A stretch of DNA of 64,000 nt from Hericium rajendrae. Its lineage: Eukaryota > Basidiomycota > Agaricomycetes > Russulales > Hericiaceae. The stretch spans positions 2,852,001 to 2,916,000 of the forward strand of contig CM065881.1 in assembly GCA_033439255.1 (NCBI GenBank). Direction: 5' to 3'. The notes under the pieces are model-generated. The model was given only the letters and a program-made list of their open reading frames with translations, had not been told where the DNA came from and searched no databases. Both the position numbers and the translations under genes were made by a program. How positions within the stretch are numbered: the stretch's first letter is position 1; the number at the start of each line of letters is the position of its first letter. Below, one piece after another: positions 36,825-50,411 of the stretch.

Positions 36825-37437
36825 TGCGAAGTGAGCAGTCATGCGTTTTTCGGTGCGTACTTCGCGCGGGGTCGGCAGTCCACAGCACCCTCGACCAGAT
36901 CGTCCGCGTCCACTTGCGGCTGGTCACTGATTTCCCGCGAAGAAAACCCGTACGGCGCAGCGGCCCCGGGCATCATGGAAGTGCATCTACGCGCGACACC
37001 TTGAGATCGCTCACCGTACATGCATCAGGCGGAAAGCGCTCCAAGACCGCTGGGTAGAAGCACGCGGGCTACAATGCGCGCCGCTGACCTCTTAACCAAT
37101 CAGTGAACACAGACGACTTATCTAGCCCGGCCAGCTACCGATGCGAGCACCACGCGTTTTTCGGCGCGTACTCCGCCCGGGGCGGGGCAATCCACAGCAC
37201 GCAGTTCATCCCGCGTGCGGCTTCTTAGTTATGTCCGGCGAAACAAAGCCCGTACGGCGGAGCGGTCCCGGACATAATGGAAGCGCATCTACGCACAGGC
37301 CGCCCGCTGTACATACCAGGCGGATGCGCTCTAAGGCCGCTGGGTGGAAGCACACAGGCTACAGTGCGCGCCGCTGACCTCTTAACCAATCAGTGAGCAC
37401 ATACAATCTATATATTCCCGCCAGCTGTACGACCCGC
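36825..37437 (+). repeat. Diverged tandem repeat, two units of about 300-317 bp
   Basis: Unit 1 (36825-37141) and unit 2 (37142-37437) share long stretches, including gcgtttttcggygcgtac near the start, cccgtacggcg in the middle and ctcttaaccaatcagtga near the end. They differ by perhaps a fifth of positions, so the duplication is not recent. No open frame is conserved between the units. Each contains a CCAAT-type sequence. Confidence 0.8.
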
Positions 37438-37549
37438 CAATAACCCGCCTGCTATACGTCCGGTCCGCCGTACGACTCGCCCGCTATACAGCCCGCGGCC
37501 ACACGTCCCCGAGACATCCGCCACAAATCCCGCGCATCACCCCCGCACC

Positions 37550-37920
37550 TCACTTCCACACCAGCGGCGCCGCGCGCGCCTCCGCCTCCCGCACCGCATC
37601 CGTCGCGGCGCGCAGCAGCGCATGCGCGTCTTCGTATGCGTCGTCGGCCGCGCGCAGCGCACGCTGCGCCGCATCGAGCTGCAGCTCGGCGTGCAGCTTG
37701 CGGTCGAGGCACGCGACGAGCGCCGCACGGAGGCGCTGCAGGAAGTGCGCGTCGACGGCATGCACGGCCAGCGTGGTGGTGGTAGTGGTGCCCTGCGCGG
37801 GTCAGATGGCGCGCGGCGGGGGGTGGCGGGCGGGCTTACCGTGGTCGAGCTTTTGGGCTCTACGGAGACGGGTGTGCGCGGTTGGCCGTTCGCGGGTGGG
37901 GCGGGGTGCTGTCCTTGCAT
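37550..37920 (-). CDS. Small helical/coiled-coil protein, unknown
   Basis: Exons 37920-37840 and 37792-37550, joined across a 47-bp intron (GTAAGC...GCAG), give 107 aa. The first 27 residues are Pro/Ser-rich. After a Thr run, residues 35-107 are a single long amphipathic helix rich in Ala, Leu and charged residues (HFLQRLRAALVACLDRKLHA, then AYEDAHALLRAATDAVREAE). Small subunits of vesicle or organelle adaptor complexes (for example BLOC-1) look like this, but that is only a resemblance in shape. A TATA element sits at a normal distance upstream. Confidence 0.6.
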
Positions 37921-37973
37921 CTGGCGGGATCAGTGGTGTGTTGTGCAATGGGGTTGGGATCCTAGGGCGCCGC

Positions 37974-37985
37974 GGCTTTTATAGG
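37974..37985 (-). promoter_or_regulatory. TATA box of the small coiled-coil gene
   Basis: On the minus strand CCTATAAAAG lies about 55-65 bases before the ATG at 37920. Confidence 0.55.
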
Positions 37986-39689
37986 CCTCGGCGTGTGTGC
38001 GGGATGCACCGTCGAGTTCGAGCGGGAGACTGCCGCGTCGGACGAACGATGCCGCGCAGCAGCAACGCGCGCGACGGCGCTTCTGGAAGGCAGGGCCTGT
38101 CGTGTCCTCGATGGCGTCTTGGAACAGTTGTGCAATGAAAGAAGCCACGGCGGTTCTAGCGGCGGTTTCAATTGATCGGCGTCCGTAATTTCAACTGGGC
38201 CCGCCGCGCCGCCAGGTTCCTGTGCTCGTGTCGACTAAAGGCGTCGGCCTGAGAAGGACTTCGCACGTACAGCTGTCGTGACGTTCCCATGCGGTAATAT
38301 GGAGATCTGGAGGTTTCGCAGCCTCGCGCGTCGGTCCCCACGCTTTGCTTGTTGGTCCATCCACAGTCGAATGCGAAACCTGGATTCGACGTCACGGTTT
38401 TCGAATTTTGCTCAGCAGATCGACGTAGAGGACTTACAGCGACCCTTTTTCATCCTGACAATCCCGTTCCATCTCACAGAGCCGATTCATCTCGAAAGAC
38501 GCCCTGCGCACTTTAACTCCAGATTGCCTACGTGCACTGCGATCTTCGGTTCCCATATGCCGATACACTCTCATTATCCGGAATGCTTGCCATACAACGG
38601 GTTACGGAACCACGCATCAGTCCCTTGAGGCCCGCCCTGAGGATCGGAAGCACCGAATCTCAGCGGGCTGGGAGTCTTGTCACGATTGACAGGACGTCAG
38701 GCGCCACAATCAGGACTGACGGCAGGCTTTGCGACACGCCCTTTGGCCGCCATTTATCGGCACCGTGTGTCGACCGTGAGGTGAGCATGCCGAATACATG
38801 ACGAGAGAATGATGACGACAGAGAATGGATAACCGCAGAGGACGGCGCGTCGGCAGCACGGGGCGCCATGCTTCAGAGCGTAGAATATCCCACCGAACTA
38901 GGAACTTGGTAGGTGGGATAAGACCATACCTATCTTCTAGATCTCAAACGCGCCTGAGCATGTCGTATTCAGTGTATGTCGCGTCCTAATAAGCTGGGCC
39001 GCATCGGGGATGCGTTACTGTGATTACGAACGGTCATGATCACCGCGGAGGCTCCCGACCAACTCCCGACCGCGCATGTCCGGACAGCAGCCGCGTGTCA
39101 TGTCGCGGCAGGCACAAAGGGAGCGCACCAGCGTCGCCTGCCACTGCCAGGAAAAGCAGTCTTGAACACCGACGCTGGCGCGAACTCCGGACAGCAGCCG
39201 CGTGTCATGTTGCGGCGACCAGAAAACGAGCGCACGGCGTCGCCTGCCACTGCCAGGAAAAGCAGTCACGAACACCGACGCAGGCGCGAACTCCCCGCCC
39301 GTTCCCGCAGATTGGCAGCTTTGCCCGCTCCGCCGCGAACCGATCGCTGCACCGCAAAGCATGAGTATCTCGGAAAGGACAATGTATCGCACCTCCGACG
39401 ACATAAGCTGTGACGACGCACGCGCGGCTTCAAAAATTCGGTACTCGCGCCTGCTGAAGTAGTGTCAAAATTGTAGAATACACACTATGATAAGGAAAAT
39501 GCAAAGCGAGCGTTCCTGTAACGAAGAAAGGGATAAGTTATGGAAAGAACGTGTGACGGTAAACGGCAGCACTGCCGAAAGTCTGCGGGGAAAGAAGGCC
39601 CGGCGGAGACGTGCGGAGCAAATGTCCTGCTGCGTGGTATATTGAAATGTCGAATGATAGCCAGCAACCATGGTGCGGGACACAGGCAT
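37986..39689. other. Intergenic with short tandem repeat
   Basis: Holds the 107-bp tandem repeat described separately. The frame at 38278-38628 (plus) has no recognisable motif and is not called. Confidence 0.4.
39080..39291 (+). repeat. 107-bp tandem duplication
   Basis: The sequence starting ccggacagcagccgcgtgtc at 39080 restarts at 39187. The two copies share most bases, including a long perfect run around cgtcgcctgccactgccagg. Differences are a handful of substitutions and a few missing bases. Confidence 0.85.
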
Positions 39690-41526
39690 CTACTCGATGA
39701 TGCTCAGCTCTCTATGCCGCGAACGTGCGAACTCGTCCTTGTATGTGTTCCAAATCCTGCGTGCCGTCCAGGGTCAGACAATATACTAGCCACCGACAGG
39801 GTCTGAGGGACGCTCACCTCATTAACTCGTCGATATATGCTTGCTGGATCTCTGTAATCTGCTCTAGTGTTGGCTTGTCTGTCTGCGTAACATGGATCGG
39901 ACGTCCGACTGTGGCAGCGATTGAGCACGGACAAAACGCGGAAATGAGGGGGATGCTGCTCGATACTCACTGACTGACACTATACGTCGGCGGTAAGGCA
40001 TCAGACCGAAATTATCTGCGGGAATGGAAGCAACGTTGATTCTAAACCCGAGGACAGCGAAGTCATGATGCGAAACGCACAATTGAGCAGCCCACGGCCG
40101 TGGAAAAGGGGGAGCGTGAAGCCGAAGACGTTCTGGAACTTTTTCTGGAGACTGTGTACAGTTGTCCCCTTTTCGTTCGGCATTTGTTGATAGATCTGGT
40201 GCCTGAGGTAAGCGCAGTCACTACATAGGGTCGGAAGATACTGACGTCGTTCTCTCCAAACGAAAATACGGGCACGAGGTCCGCCCTGTGTGCGAATTAG
40301 TCTGGCGAGGCTAAATCTATTCGGAACAAGAAACATACCCCTGTTGGATAGCGATCTTGATGAAACCGAGTCTACACCAGTCGCGAAGGATGATTTTTTA
40401 GATATACATGCATGCGATCTGCAGCAAGACAAGATGCGCACCGCTTTCGTAGAGTGAGGTCAGCGGTGCCGGGGCGGGCGCTCAAGCTCTCTGCCGCTCC
40501 GCCGACGACAATTGTGATCGCTTGTCCGGGGCCGCCTTTCAAAATGTTTGTGCACGAGCGTCTGCTCACTGAGCAGACACCTAGGAGCAGGAGGATCTCG
40601 CGGTATATCGGCATGTTGAAGTTAGAGCTGAGCGTGAGCAGGTGGGGCTTTATTCCGGGGAAAGCCTCAGAGAACCCCGTTGCTTCAGTTGCGAATGTCG
40701 CCATTGCTCCCCTTTAAGTGAATGTGAGACGGGAGCATGTTATTGTTGAGGATTCCACATACATGCCGATGATACCATGTGGGTGGTATCCAAAGACATA
40801 CGGCCGATCTGCTGGGAGGTCGCATTCCTGCTTCAGAAGTCAGGAGATCAATGTCTCCATAGGAAAGATATACGCACTTTCTTAAAGCTAAACGAATAGG
40901 ATGAGTGTATGTGGGGTAGACTACGCATACAGTCACTCACGATGCGGGGTAATACTCTGCAAAGTACTTCCAAAACTTCATCGAGCGGAACCATGGACTT
41001 AACCGCCCTCCTTTCTCCGGTGCGCTGTCGATGTACATTGCCCATATCAAGTAGAAGAAAAGAATCGGCCAGAGTGGAGGAAAGGAACTGCACGCGAGAT
41101 GTCAGTCAACGGTGCACAGCCATGGTCGCAGAATTGAAATGGCATGGGAAGAACGTACCAGAGGAAGAGAAAGAAGCAGGCGGTATTTACGATCATGGTC
41201 GACCATAATGCAACTACGGCGGTCTGCAGCCGTCGCGCTCGAGGGATCTTGGATGGTACGAATCTGCCAGAAACGGAGCAGCCGGTCAGTATCTGTCATA
41301 TTTTTAGGTGACATATGGGCACATCTCGGTCTCAGATAAAGCAAAGGGACGATTGGGTGCATGGTTAGCTAAAATGAACATGATGAATGGAAACTCACTC
41401 GACATGTGCTTGGAGGGCCGCTACCGGGTTTAGAGGCGTCACGGAAAGCTTCGAGAATCGTTCCTTAATGGAAGACGAAGACGGAGTGCGCGAGGCTGCG
41501 GTCAGCGACTTGGGATGTATATCCAT
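39690..41526 (-). CDS. Diacylglycerol O-acyltransferase 2 (DGAT2 family)
   Basis: Twelve exons: 41526-41399, 41263-41159, 41087-40941, 40887-40878, 40827-40763, 40711-40442, 40371-40339, 40285-40246, 40195-40081, 40015-39971, 39908-39818 and 39756-39690, giving 371 aa. The enzyme joins diacylglycerol and acyl-CoA to make triacylglycerol at the ER and lipid droplet. It has an N-terminal hydrophobic hairpin (LWSTMIVNTACFFLFLCS, then ILFFYLIWAMYID), the catalytic block YVFGYHPHGIIGMGAMATFA, then ITIVVGGAAESLSARPGTAD, FSFGENDIYQQMP and LPLFHGRGLLNYNFG, and the conserved end RELSIIE. The fourth exon is only 10 bases long; the surrounding phases require it. The intron after exon 1 is unusually long (135 bp). 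It diverges from the tubulin cofactor gene, with 384 bp between the ATGs. Confidence 0.93.
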
Positions 41527-41910
41527 GTCGAAGACAGCTGGAGTGGGTTGTGTACAAGGTCGGGGGACGTGCTTGGGTCGATTTGGGCTCGCGTCCGTCA
41601 GGCGTCGGCGGACGCGATAAACACACTTGCACAATTCACCGGCTCGCACTCGGCCCGGCCGGCCTCCGCGCACTCTCGACTCTTCATTTCAGGCTTCAGC
41701 GCTTCAGCGACAACCAACACCTGCGGCGCACAATATATCATCTACCTGTTGAGCATCTTCGCTATCCCTGTTCATCATCGATACTGGAGATCGGATTACT
41801 TGCCAGCGCGCGAGGCTTGAAATCCGGCCAGTACAAAAGAACATATCCTCTTTCAGGTTTCACCAACGAGCTTCTTATTTCCCGATTCCACAATAGCAAG
41901 CACCGCGATA
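41527..41910. promoter_or_regulatory. Divergent promoter between DGAT2 and tubulin cofactor B
   Basis: 384 bp separate the two ATGs, so both promoters lie here. No element was identified with confidence. Confidence 0.4.
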
Positions 41911-42839
41911 ATGTCTAGCATCGTTACTGTCTTCGTCACATCTCCCGATACCCGCTCAGAACGTCGCTTCGATCTCCATATCACAGTCGGGCAGCTCAAG
42001 GTGGTCCTGATCCTCTGAACCAACGCGTGCTTTCTGACTGCAGGCTTATAGAACAAGCTTGAACTAATCACTGGAATACCGGTGGACAACCAGAGAATAT
42101 CCATATATAATGCGGAAGGCGATGCTCAACCTGTAGGCGTCTTAAACGAGGATCAACAACCTCTAAAATTCTTTGGTCTACGGGACTGGCAATTCCTGAA
42201 GGTCAGATGAAGGTCATTCTCGATCGCATCTGTGCATCTTCTGATGTAATGGCGCAGGTCGAAGATACTAACCCATCAATCACCTTCACTGGCCAGCTGA
42301 CGGACGTCTCAGCGGTCGAGAAATTCGAGCTCAGTGATGAACTATATGCGAAAAGGACAGGTCGGTTTTCATCCGTCCAGCAAACATCCTCCGGTTGATA
42401 CTGACAGAAAAGTGTAGATTCCGTGCTTGCATACAAGCAACGAAATAAAGTCGGCCGATTTGCTCCCAAAGACGAATCTCAGACGACCGTTCAAGACGTC
42501 GACATCCCGGTCGGCGCCCGATGCCAAGTGGAGTCTACCGAAGAGGGCTTCCACAAACGTGGAATAGTACGTTTCGTGGGCCCTACAAAGTTCACAAGTT
42601 CTGGGGGAGTCTGGATTGGCGTCGAATACGACGAGCCCATTGGGAAGAATGACGGGTCGTAAGTGGCTCTTTAGATAATGTTGCCTCGACAGGCTTGCTC
42701 ACTATGGCATGCTTCCAGAGTACAAGGTGAAAGGTACTTCACTTGTCTGCCCAAGCATGGCGTGTTTGTGCGACCAGACAAGGTCGAAGTTGGTGACTTC
42801 CCAGTGGAGGAGATCAACTTTGATGATGAAGAAATGTGA
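41911..42839 (+). CDS. Tubulin-folding cofactor B
   Basis: Five exons, 41911-42000, 42052-42201, 42258-42360, 42418-42658 and 42719-42839, give 234 aa. Residues 1-85 are the ubiquitin-like domain (SSIVTVFVTSPDTRSERRFD). A linker with a coiled segment follows (KFELSDELYAKRTGDSVLAY). Residues about 155-225 form a CAP-Gly domain: KRGIVRFVGPTKFTSSGGVW, then IGVEYDEPIGKNDGSVQGER, then YFTCLPKHGVFVRPDKV. The protein ends FDDEEM, an acidic tail that mimics the tubulin C-terminus, usual for the family. It works with cofactors A, C, D and E in alpha-tubulin folding and microtubule turnover; the fission yeast relative is Alp11. Confidence 0.93.
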
Positions 42840-43087
42840 CGATACCCTATGCGTTCTTACACGTTGCTCTGCTTATATATACGCACTTCGGCCACGTAGC
42901 TGTGTGATTTCATGAATACAAATGCTGACAATTCTGGAGATGCTACGCTTTATGTTTGCGGGACGTGGTGTCCACAAAAGGCTTTGGAAGTCTCTGGAAC
43001 GTCTGTGACTTGGTTTCCCACGGGGTGACGTTACGCGGACCGGAGTTGTAACGCCTCTCAAGGCCGCGCGTCGTCCTTCGTCTCGAC

Positions 43088-43094
43088 TATAAAG
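43088..43094 (+). promoter_or_regulatory. TATA box of CDC48
   Basis: TATAAAG lies 62-68 bases before the CDC48 ATG. Confidence 0.55.
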
Positions 43095-43155
43095 CTCGTT
43101 CGCGGTCTTGCAGAACTCAACCTTTTTCTCTCACCCATCACACGCAAACGAAGCC

Positions 43156-45989
<2,834 letters not shown>

Positions 45990-46416
45990 TGATGTTCTCT
46001 TTTTTTCTTTCATCTCTGTAACTTCGCAATCAAAGAACGTCGTGAGGCTGCCAATAATAGATCTTATATTTGAAGCGATGGGGCGTTTGTACGCTGGGTG
46101 CTATGTACTGTAGTTGTCGATCCGGTTTGTCTGGTAACTTGTAATGTCCGCGCCAGCAGAAGGACAGCAAATAAAGCAGCAGTTTTTTGCGATCGGCCCG
46201 AGTGATCCTGTACGTTGAAGTAGGCCGTGGTTCAGTCTGTCGCTGTTGCCATATTCAAGCGGGCGAAGACGCTATAGAACAAACTTATGGTATATTCGCG
46301 AGCAGATGGACAGGCACCGATACTTAGAACGGAGTCTACGATACAACACTACGACAGAAACCCAACATGACAACAAAAGCCGCCCAAGAAACGTCCGTGC
46401 AGAAGCGACAGCACGC

Positions 46417-47577
46417 TCAGAAGCCCTTGGTGTGCTCCTCGCACCAATCCCAGACCTTGCCCGCGAGCTTCTCATTCTGCGCATTCGCGCTCGGCCACGT
46501 GCGGCGCGCCCACGCGACCAGGTACTATACGAACGCCATCTTAGCATACATACACGCGCAGCATGCAAGCGGGCACACGCACCTCGCCGTTCATGGTGGC
46601 GGCCTCCTCGGAGGTGCCGGCGTAGAGCTGCGTGATGACGCCGAACTTGAGCGGGTAGAGGATGAACGTCTTCATGATCAGCTTGAGCACGAACGGCGTG
46701 TGGCGCTGCAGCTCCGTGCGGATCGCGCCCGGGTGCACGACGATGCTCACGATGCCCGCGTCGGCGTACCGCCGCGCGAGCTCGTTCGAGAACAGTATGT
46801 TGCCCTGCCCTCCCATCAGCACCTCACCCCACACTCACAGCAGCAGAGAGGGAAAGGGACGCACGAGCTTGGACTGGCCGTAGCGCTTCATGTCGCCGAG
46901 GGCCTCCTGGACCTTGTGCGCCTTCTCGTCGGTGCCGAGCGACTCCCAGACGATGCCCTCGGGCGGCGCCCACGAGCCCTCGGCGTTGCTCGAGTTGTGC
47001 ACGACGCGGACTTTGCCCTTGGGGGCCGTCTTGGCGGTGACGGTGAGCACGGGGAGCAGCAGCTTCGTGAAGAACCACGGGCCGAGGAGGTTCACGCCCC
47101 ACTCGCCGTCGTAGCCCTGCTTCGTGCGCTGGTCGACGGGCGAGAACATCGTGCCGCCGTTGTTGAAGAGGATGTGCAGCTGCTGCTCCTGCGCCATGTA
47201 TGTTTCGGCGGCCTTGCGCACGGAGGCGAGGTCCGCGAGGTCGAGCTGCAGGAAGTGGACGTTGCTCTTGCCGGTGCTCTTCTTGATCTCGTCCATGGCG
47301 GCTTTGGCCTTCGCCTCGGAGCGCGCGCCCATGTACACCTTTGCGTTTTTGGACAGCAGGAGCTATCGGGCCCGGACTGTGAGCCTTGCAGGCCGCGGGT
47401 AAAGTCACTGTGAGGGAGACCCACCCTGCATGTCTCCTTGCCGAGGCCTGCGTTTCCGCCGGTGACGATGGTCACGGTGCCGGTGAGGTCGGGCATATCC
47501 CTCTCAGGCCACCAGTGCGGCTTTGGGGGGTAGAGGCCGCTGAGGCGGCCGATTTTCGCCTTCGGGGGAGGGGTCAT
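46417..47577 (-). CDS. Short-chain dehydrogenase/reductase
   Basis: Four exons, 47577-47425, 47362-46865, 46804-46583 and 46524-46417, give 326 aa. The start MTPPPKAKIGRLSGLYPP is preferred because it is the first Met in frame. Motifs seen are the cofactor site TIVTGGNAGLGKET, LQLDLADLASV, the FNNGG that stands for NNAG, the serine region VVHNSSNAEG, and the catalytic YGQSKLGNILFSNELARRY. This places it among classical SDR enzymes of the fungal retinol-dehydrogenase/WW-oxidoreductase-like group, which use NAD(P)H to reduce or oxidise alcohols or carbonyls; the substrate is unknown. The late segment LKLIMKTFILYPLKFGVIT is hydrophobic and could touch a membrane. The gene is very GC-rich and converges with CDC48. 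Confidence 0.92.
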
Positions 47578-49900
47578 GATTATTTTGGAGGAAGTTGGGG
47601 ATGACGGGCAGCGGGGGAGAGTTGAAGACCTGGGGAAGTTGAGCGCGGGACATGGTGTTCTCGGGCTGTTTATATGGAAGGTAGCGCTGCACGGTGAGGC
47701 GGATGGCTTGCGTGGACAGGATGCCGGTGGATGGATAAGGCCTGTCAACGTCAATCCAAATGGTCGTCTCAATCCTCTTCGGAGCCGTGCGAAAGTGCAT
47801 CTCTCGGCCGGCCAGCCTTCGTCTTCTTCGCCTTCTCGCCTTGTTTGCTACGTTCTTAGTTGCTTCTTAGCGTCTCCTACACACCAGCACCGGCTTTTTG
47901 ACGGTGAGTTGAGTGCAAAGCTAATCAGTAGCTTGTGAGTAGCCATTGAATACTGGTTTCCCGACTGCCTCGGGTTACACAGATGCATTAGCACTCGGTC
48001 CCATTCACGGTCATTTCCCATTAGTACGCCTGCACACTTGCACCTTCCCATGCTCCCACGATAGGCAGCCCTCTTCCATTCTCGTCGCCCCTCGCCGCGC
48101 GTCCTGCTCCTCGCTGACAGCGCTCAAATTATGGAACATGCCTCCGCCAGGGCTAGCCCATTGCCACACCTGTCACCGGGGCTGCAAGCAGGCCATTGCT
48201 TGCCGTCATCGCCCTCGTGCCTGTGCGTGGCTTCCTTCGATGACATCGTGGGTGCAATAAATAGACAACGTTGCGTTAGGTTGCGTTCTTCTGCACAAAG
48301 CGGGCAGGAAGGTTGATAAGCGGGGCACCGACAATCCTATAAATGCGTGGGCGAAGATCTTGATGTCCTGAAGGTGCCCAAAAGCAATCCAGAAGAGACC
48401 TATTAGCTTCACAAGACTCCGCTCGAGTCCCATATAGTAAGTACCTCCAAGTATTGTGCGCTCGCTAGCCCTGTCGGCTTGCGGTATGGTCGATATCACG
48501 CTATCATGCAACGAGTCTCCGTCAAGTATGAAAGTCAATGGACCTGTAACGCATTCTAGCCACCATCTGGCCTTTCACGCCTTGTACATCTACGCCGGTC
48601 TACGCTCCAGCCTAATCCGGCTTCAGCGCGCCGCACACACGCTTGTACGTACCTCTCTTCTCGGAGGGATGGCCGTGCGGTGAATGATTTGACAAGCTCC
48701 TCAAAGGTTAGGTGGTGTAGTCGTTTGCACCATCCTATTGCCTCGATCGCTGGCTATGTCGCCTCATTCTCGCGATCGGACTTTCGTTGATCTGCGCCCC
48801 GTACGTCCATTCTCCATCAAATTCCTTCAACCCACCAGTCGACAAACAACCCTCACGAATTCTGCATGCCCTCTCTCCCTTCTCCTTCGCTCTTCCAGCT
48901 CAACGACTCGGATCCTACTCACGAGTGCCCTTAGGACGGCCCATTCCAACCCATCCAATCACACTGGAAACACGCGCCTTCCATGCACATCTTTGGCGCC
49001 GACCATGGCAAAATCCGAGCGCCGACTAAGCTTGCATCACAGATGGTTGCTGCCTTCTGCGGATCCCAGTCTTTCTAATCGCAGATGCCAGCGGCAGTGC
49101 ATCCTGTAGAGTGGCCGAGGAGCTTCGTGATACGTTCGTGGCGATATAGCACGCTGACTTTCCTGCCTGAAGTTATGATAGCGATCCCAACACATAGCTT
49201 TCTAATATTCAAGGGCAAGAATGACGGTATGGGCCACGAGCCGCGTTTCCTTCTGGCGTCGAAGGCATCCATGCGGACCCACACGCCCCGCACGCCGCAG
49301 GCTTCTGAGACAAAGGCGTTAGAAAGGGTTGAACATGACCCGGGTGGCATCACAATTCTTCGCCGCCTGCATCTTCGACCAGCGCATGTAGCCCTGCGAT
49401 GTTCCTTCATGACGATTGCAGTTTGAAGCCGGGCTCTCTCTATGTTGTTTACTCGCTACCTATGAAGGCAGATTCACCTCGCGTTCAACTCTGCAAGCAG
49501 GTTAGAATGCCCCTATATTCCTGATGTGCTCCTTTGTCTGCTTACTGCCTTTACTATCGCCCAGCGCGGCAGTACAGATCCCGTCTCCTTCGCCTGTGTA
49601 TTTTTACGCCAGGTCGGCACTATGCCCAGCGAGCAGCAGTTAGAGTCCACGTGCGTGTTCTGCCCGCCACATGTGATCCTGTCGCTCACTCGCAACCGGG
49701 TGTCTCGCTACTACTTAGTATGGCGCTCACGGTGAAGCTCGGGCTCGAAGTCCACGCCACCACGTGTATGTTTCCGAAGTATCATGATAGAGAGGGAGGT
49801 TGCTGGCAGGTGGTTGCGTTTCCCCAGGAAGCGGAGGCCAATGTGCCGCGTATCTGTGGATTGGCGTGATCTTCGCGTCGGCGATCGTTCTGCTCATGTC
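47578..49900. other. Gene-poor stretch with one coding-like fragment
   Basis: No complete gene found. On the minus strand 48432-48310 reads GLERSLVKLIGLFWIAFGHL then FAHAFIGLSVPR, which has coding character, but I cannot extend or identify it. The plus-strand frame 48738-49109 is Ser-rich leader-like sequence. The rest holds nothing I recognise. Confidence 0.35.
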
Positions 49901-49914
49901 GCCTTTGAGTGAAG

Positions 49915-49981
49915 TAGATGGGGCGGTTGAGGACTATAAAGGCCCGTACGATGGCGCTGTGATGGGGATGGAGGAGTGCTG
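49915..49981 (+). pseudogene. Lipase C-terminal relic
   Basis: Reads VEDYKGPYDGAVMGMEEC and stop, against SDHDGPYDGVTLGSC and FDHDGPYDGVTMGC at the ends of the two lipases nearby on the other strand. The His expected in the catalytic triad is Tyr here. No other lipase exon was found upstream, so it looks like a detached, inverted and decayed copy of the last exon. Confidence 0.4.
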
Positions 49982-50411
49982 AGCATTGCTCACGCACGGA
50001 CGAGCTGGGTCGATAGCCTCTGTACATGCTTGACATCAAGCCGTCGCTCGGGCTGTGGACGACGAGCTTGACACAAGCTGCCGATGCACATGTACGAGCC
50101 GTTATGCGTTGTTCCTGGTGTCCTTGCGGAATTTTGATTGTGGGGTAATTCTTGCAGGTGAAGGACAGCACCGCATCAGCGACAGAATCACTCGACTCGG
50201 TCACCCTGCGTTTGCAGTCCGCTCGCGTTGGCGCGACCGCTGATCGCAATCTTCTGAGTCGCTGCCCACAAACAACTTACTGAATTCCCGCCCTGAAGTC
50301 CACCATAAGTAGTAAACCTGTAACTAGATGTCCTCCAACGAGATACAACCTAGCTCGGTCAGCCCCTCCTCTAAACGCATGGGGTCTTGATATGAGATTA
50401 AGATACGACCC

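Noticed and set aside
37930-38148. 72-codon minus-strand frame upstream of the small coiled-coil gene
   Set aside because: It spans the TATA box of that gene, so it is more likely promoter and leader than a separate protein.
39024-39413. Overlapping frames of 114-126 codons on both strands
   Set aside because: They are created by the 107-bp tandem repeat and have no independent support.
47092-47772. 226-codon minus-strand frame over the dehydrogenase start
   Set aside because: Only its middle portion is exon 1 of the dehydrogenase; the rest runs through the intron and another frame of exon 2.
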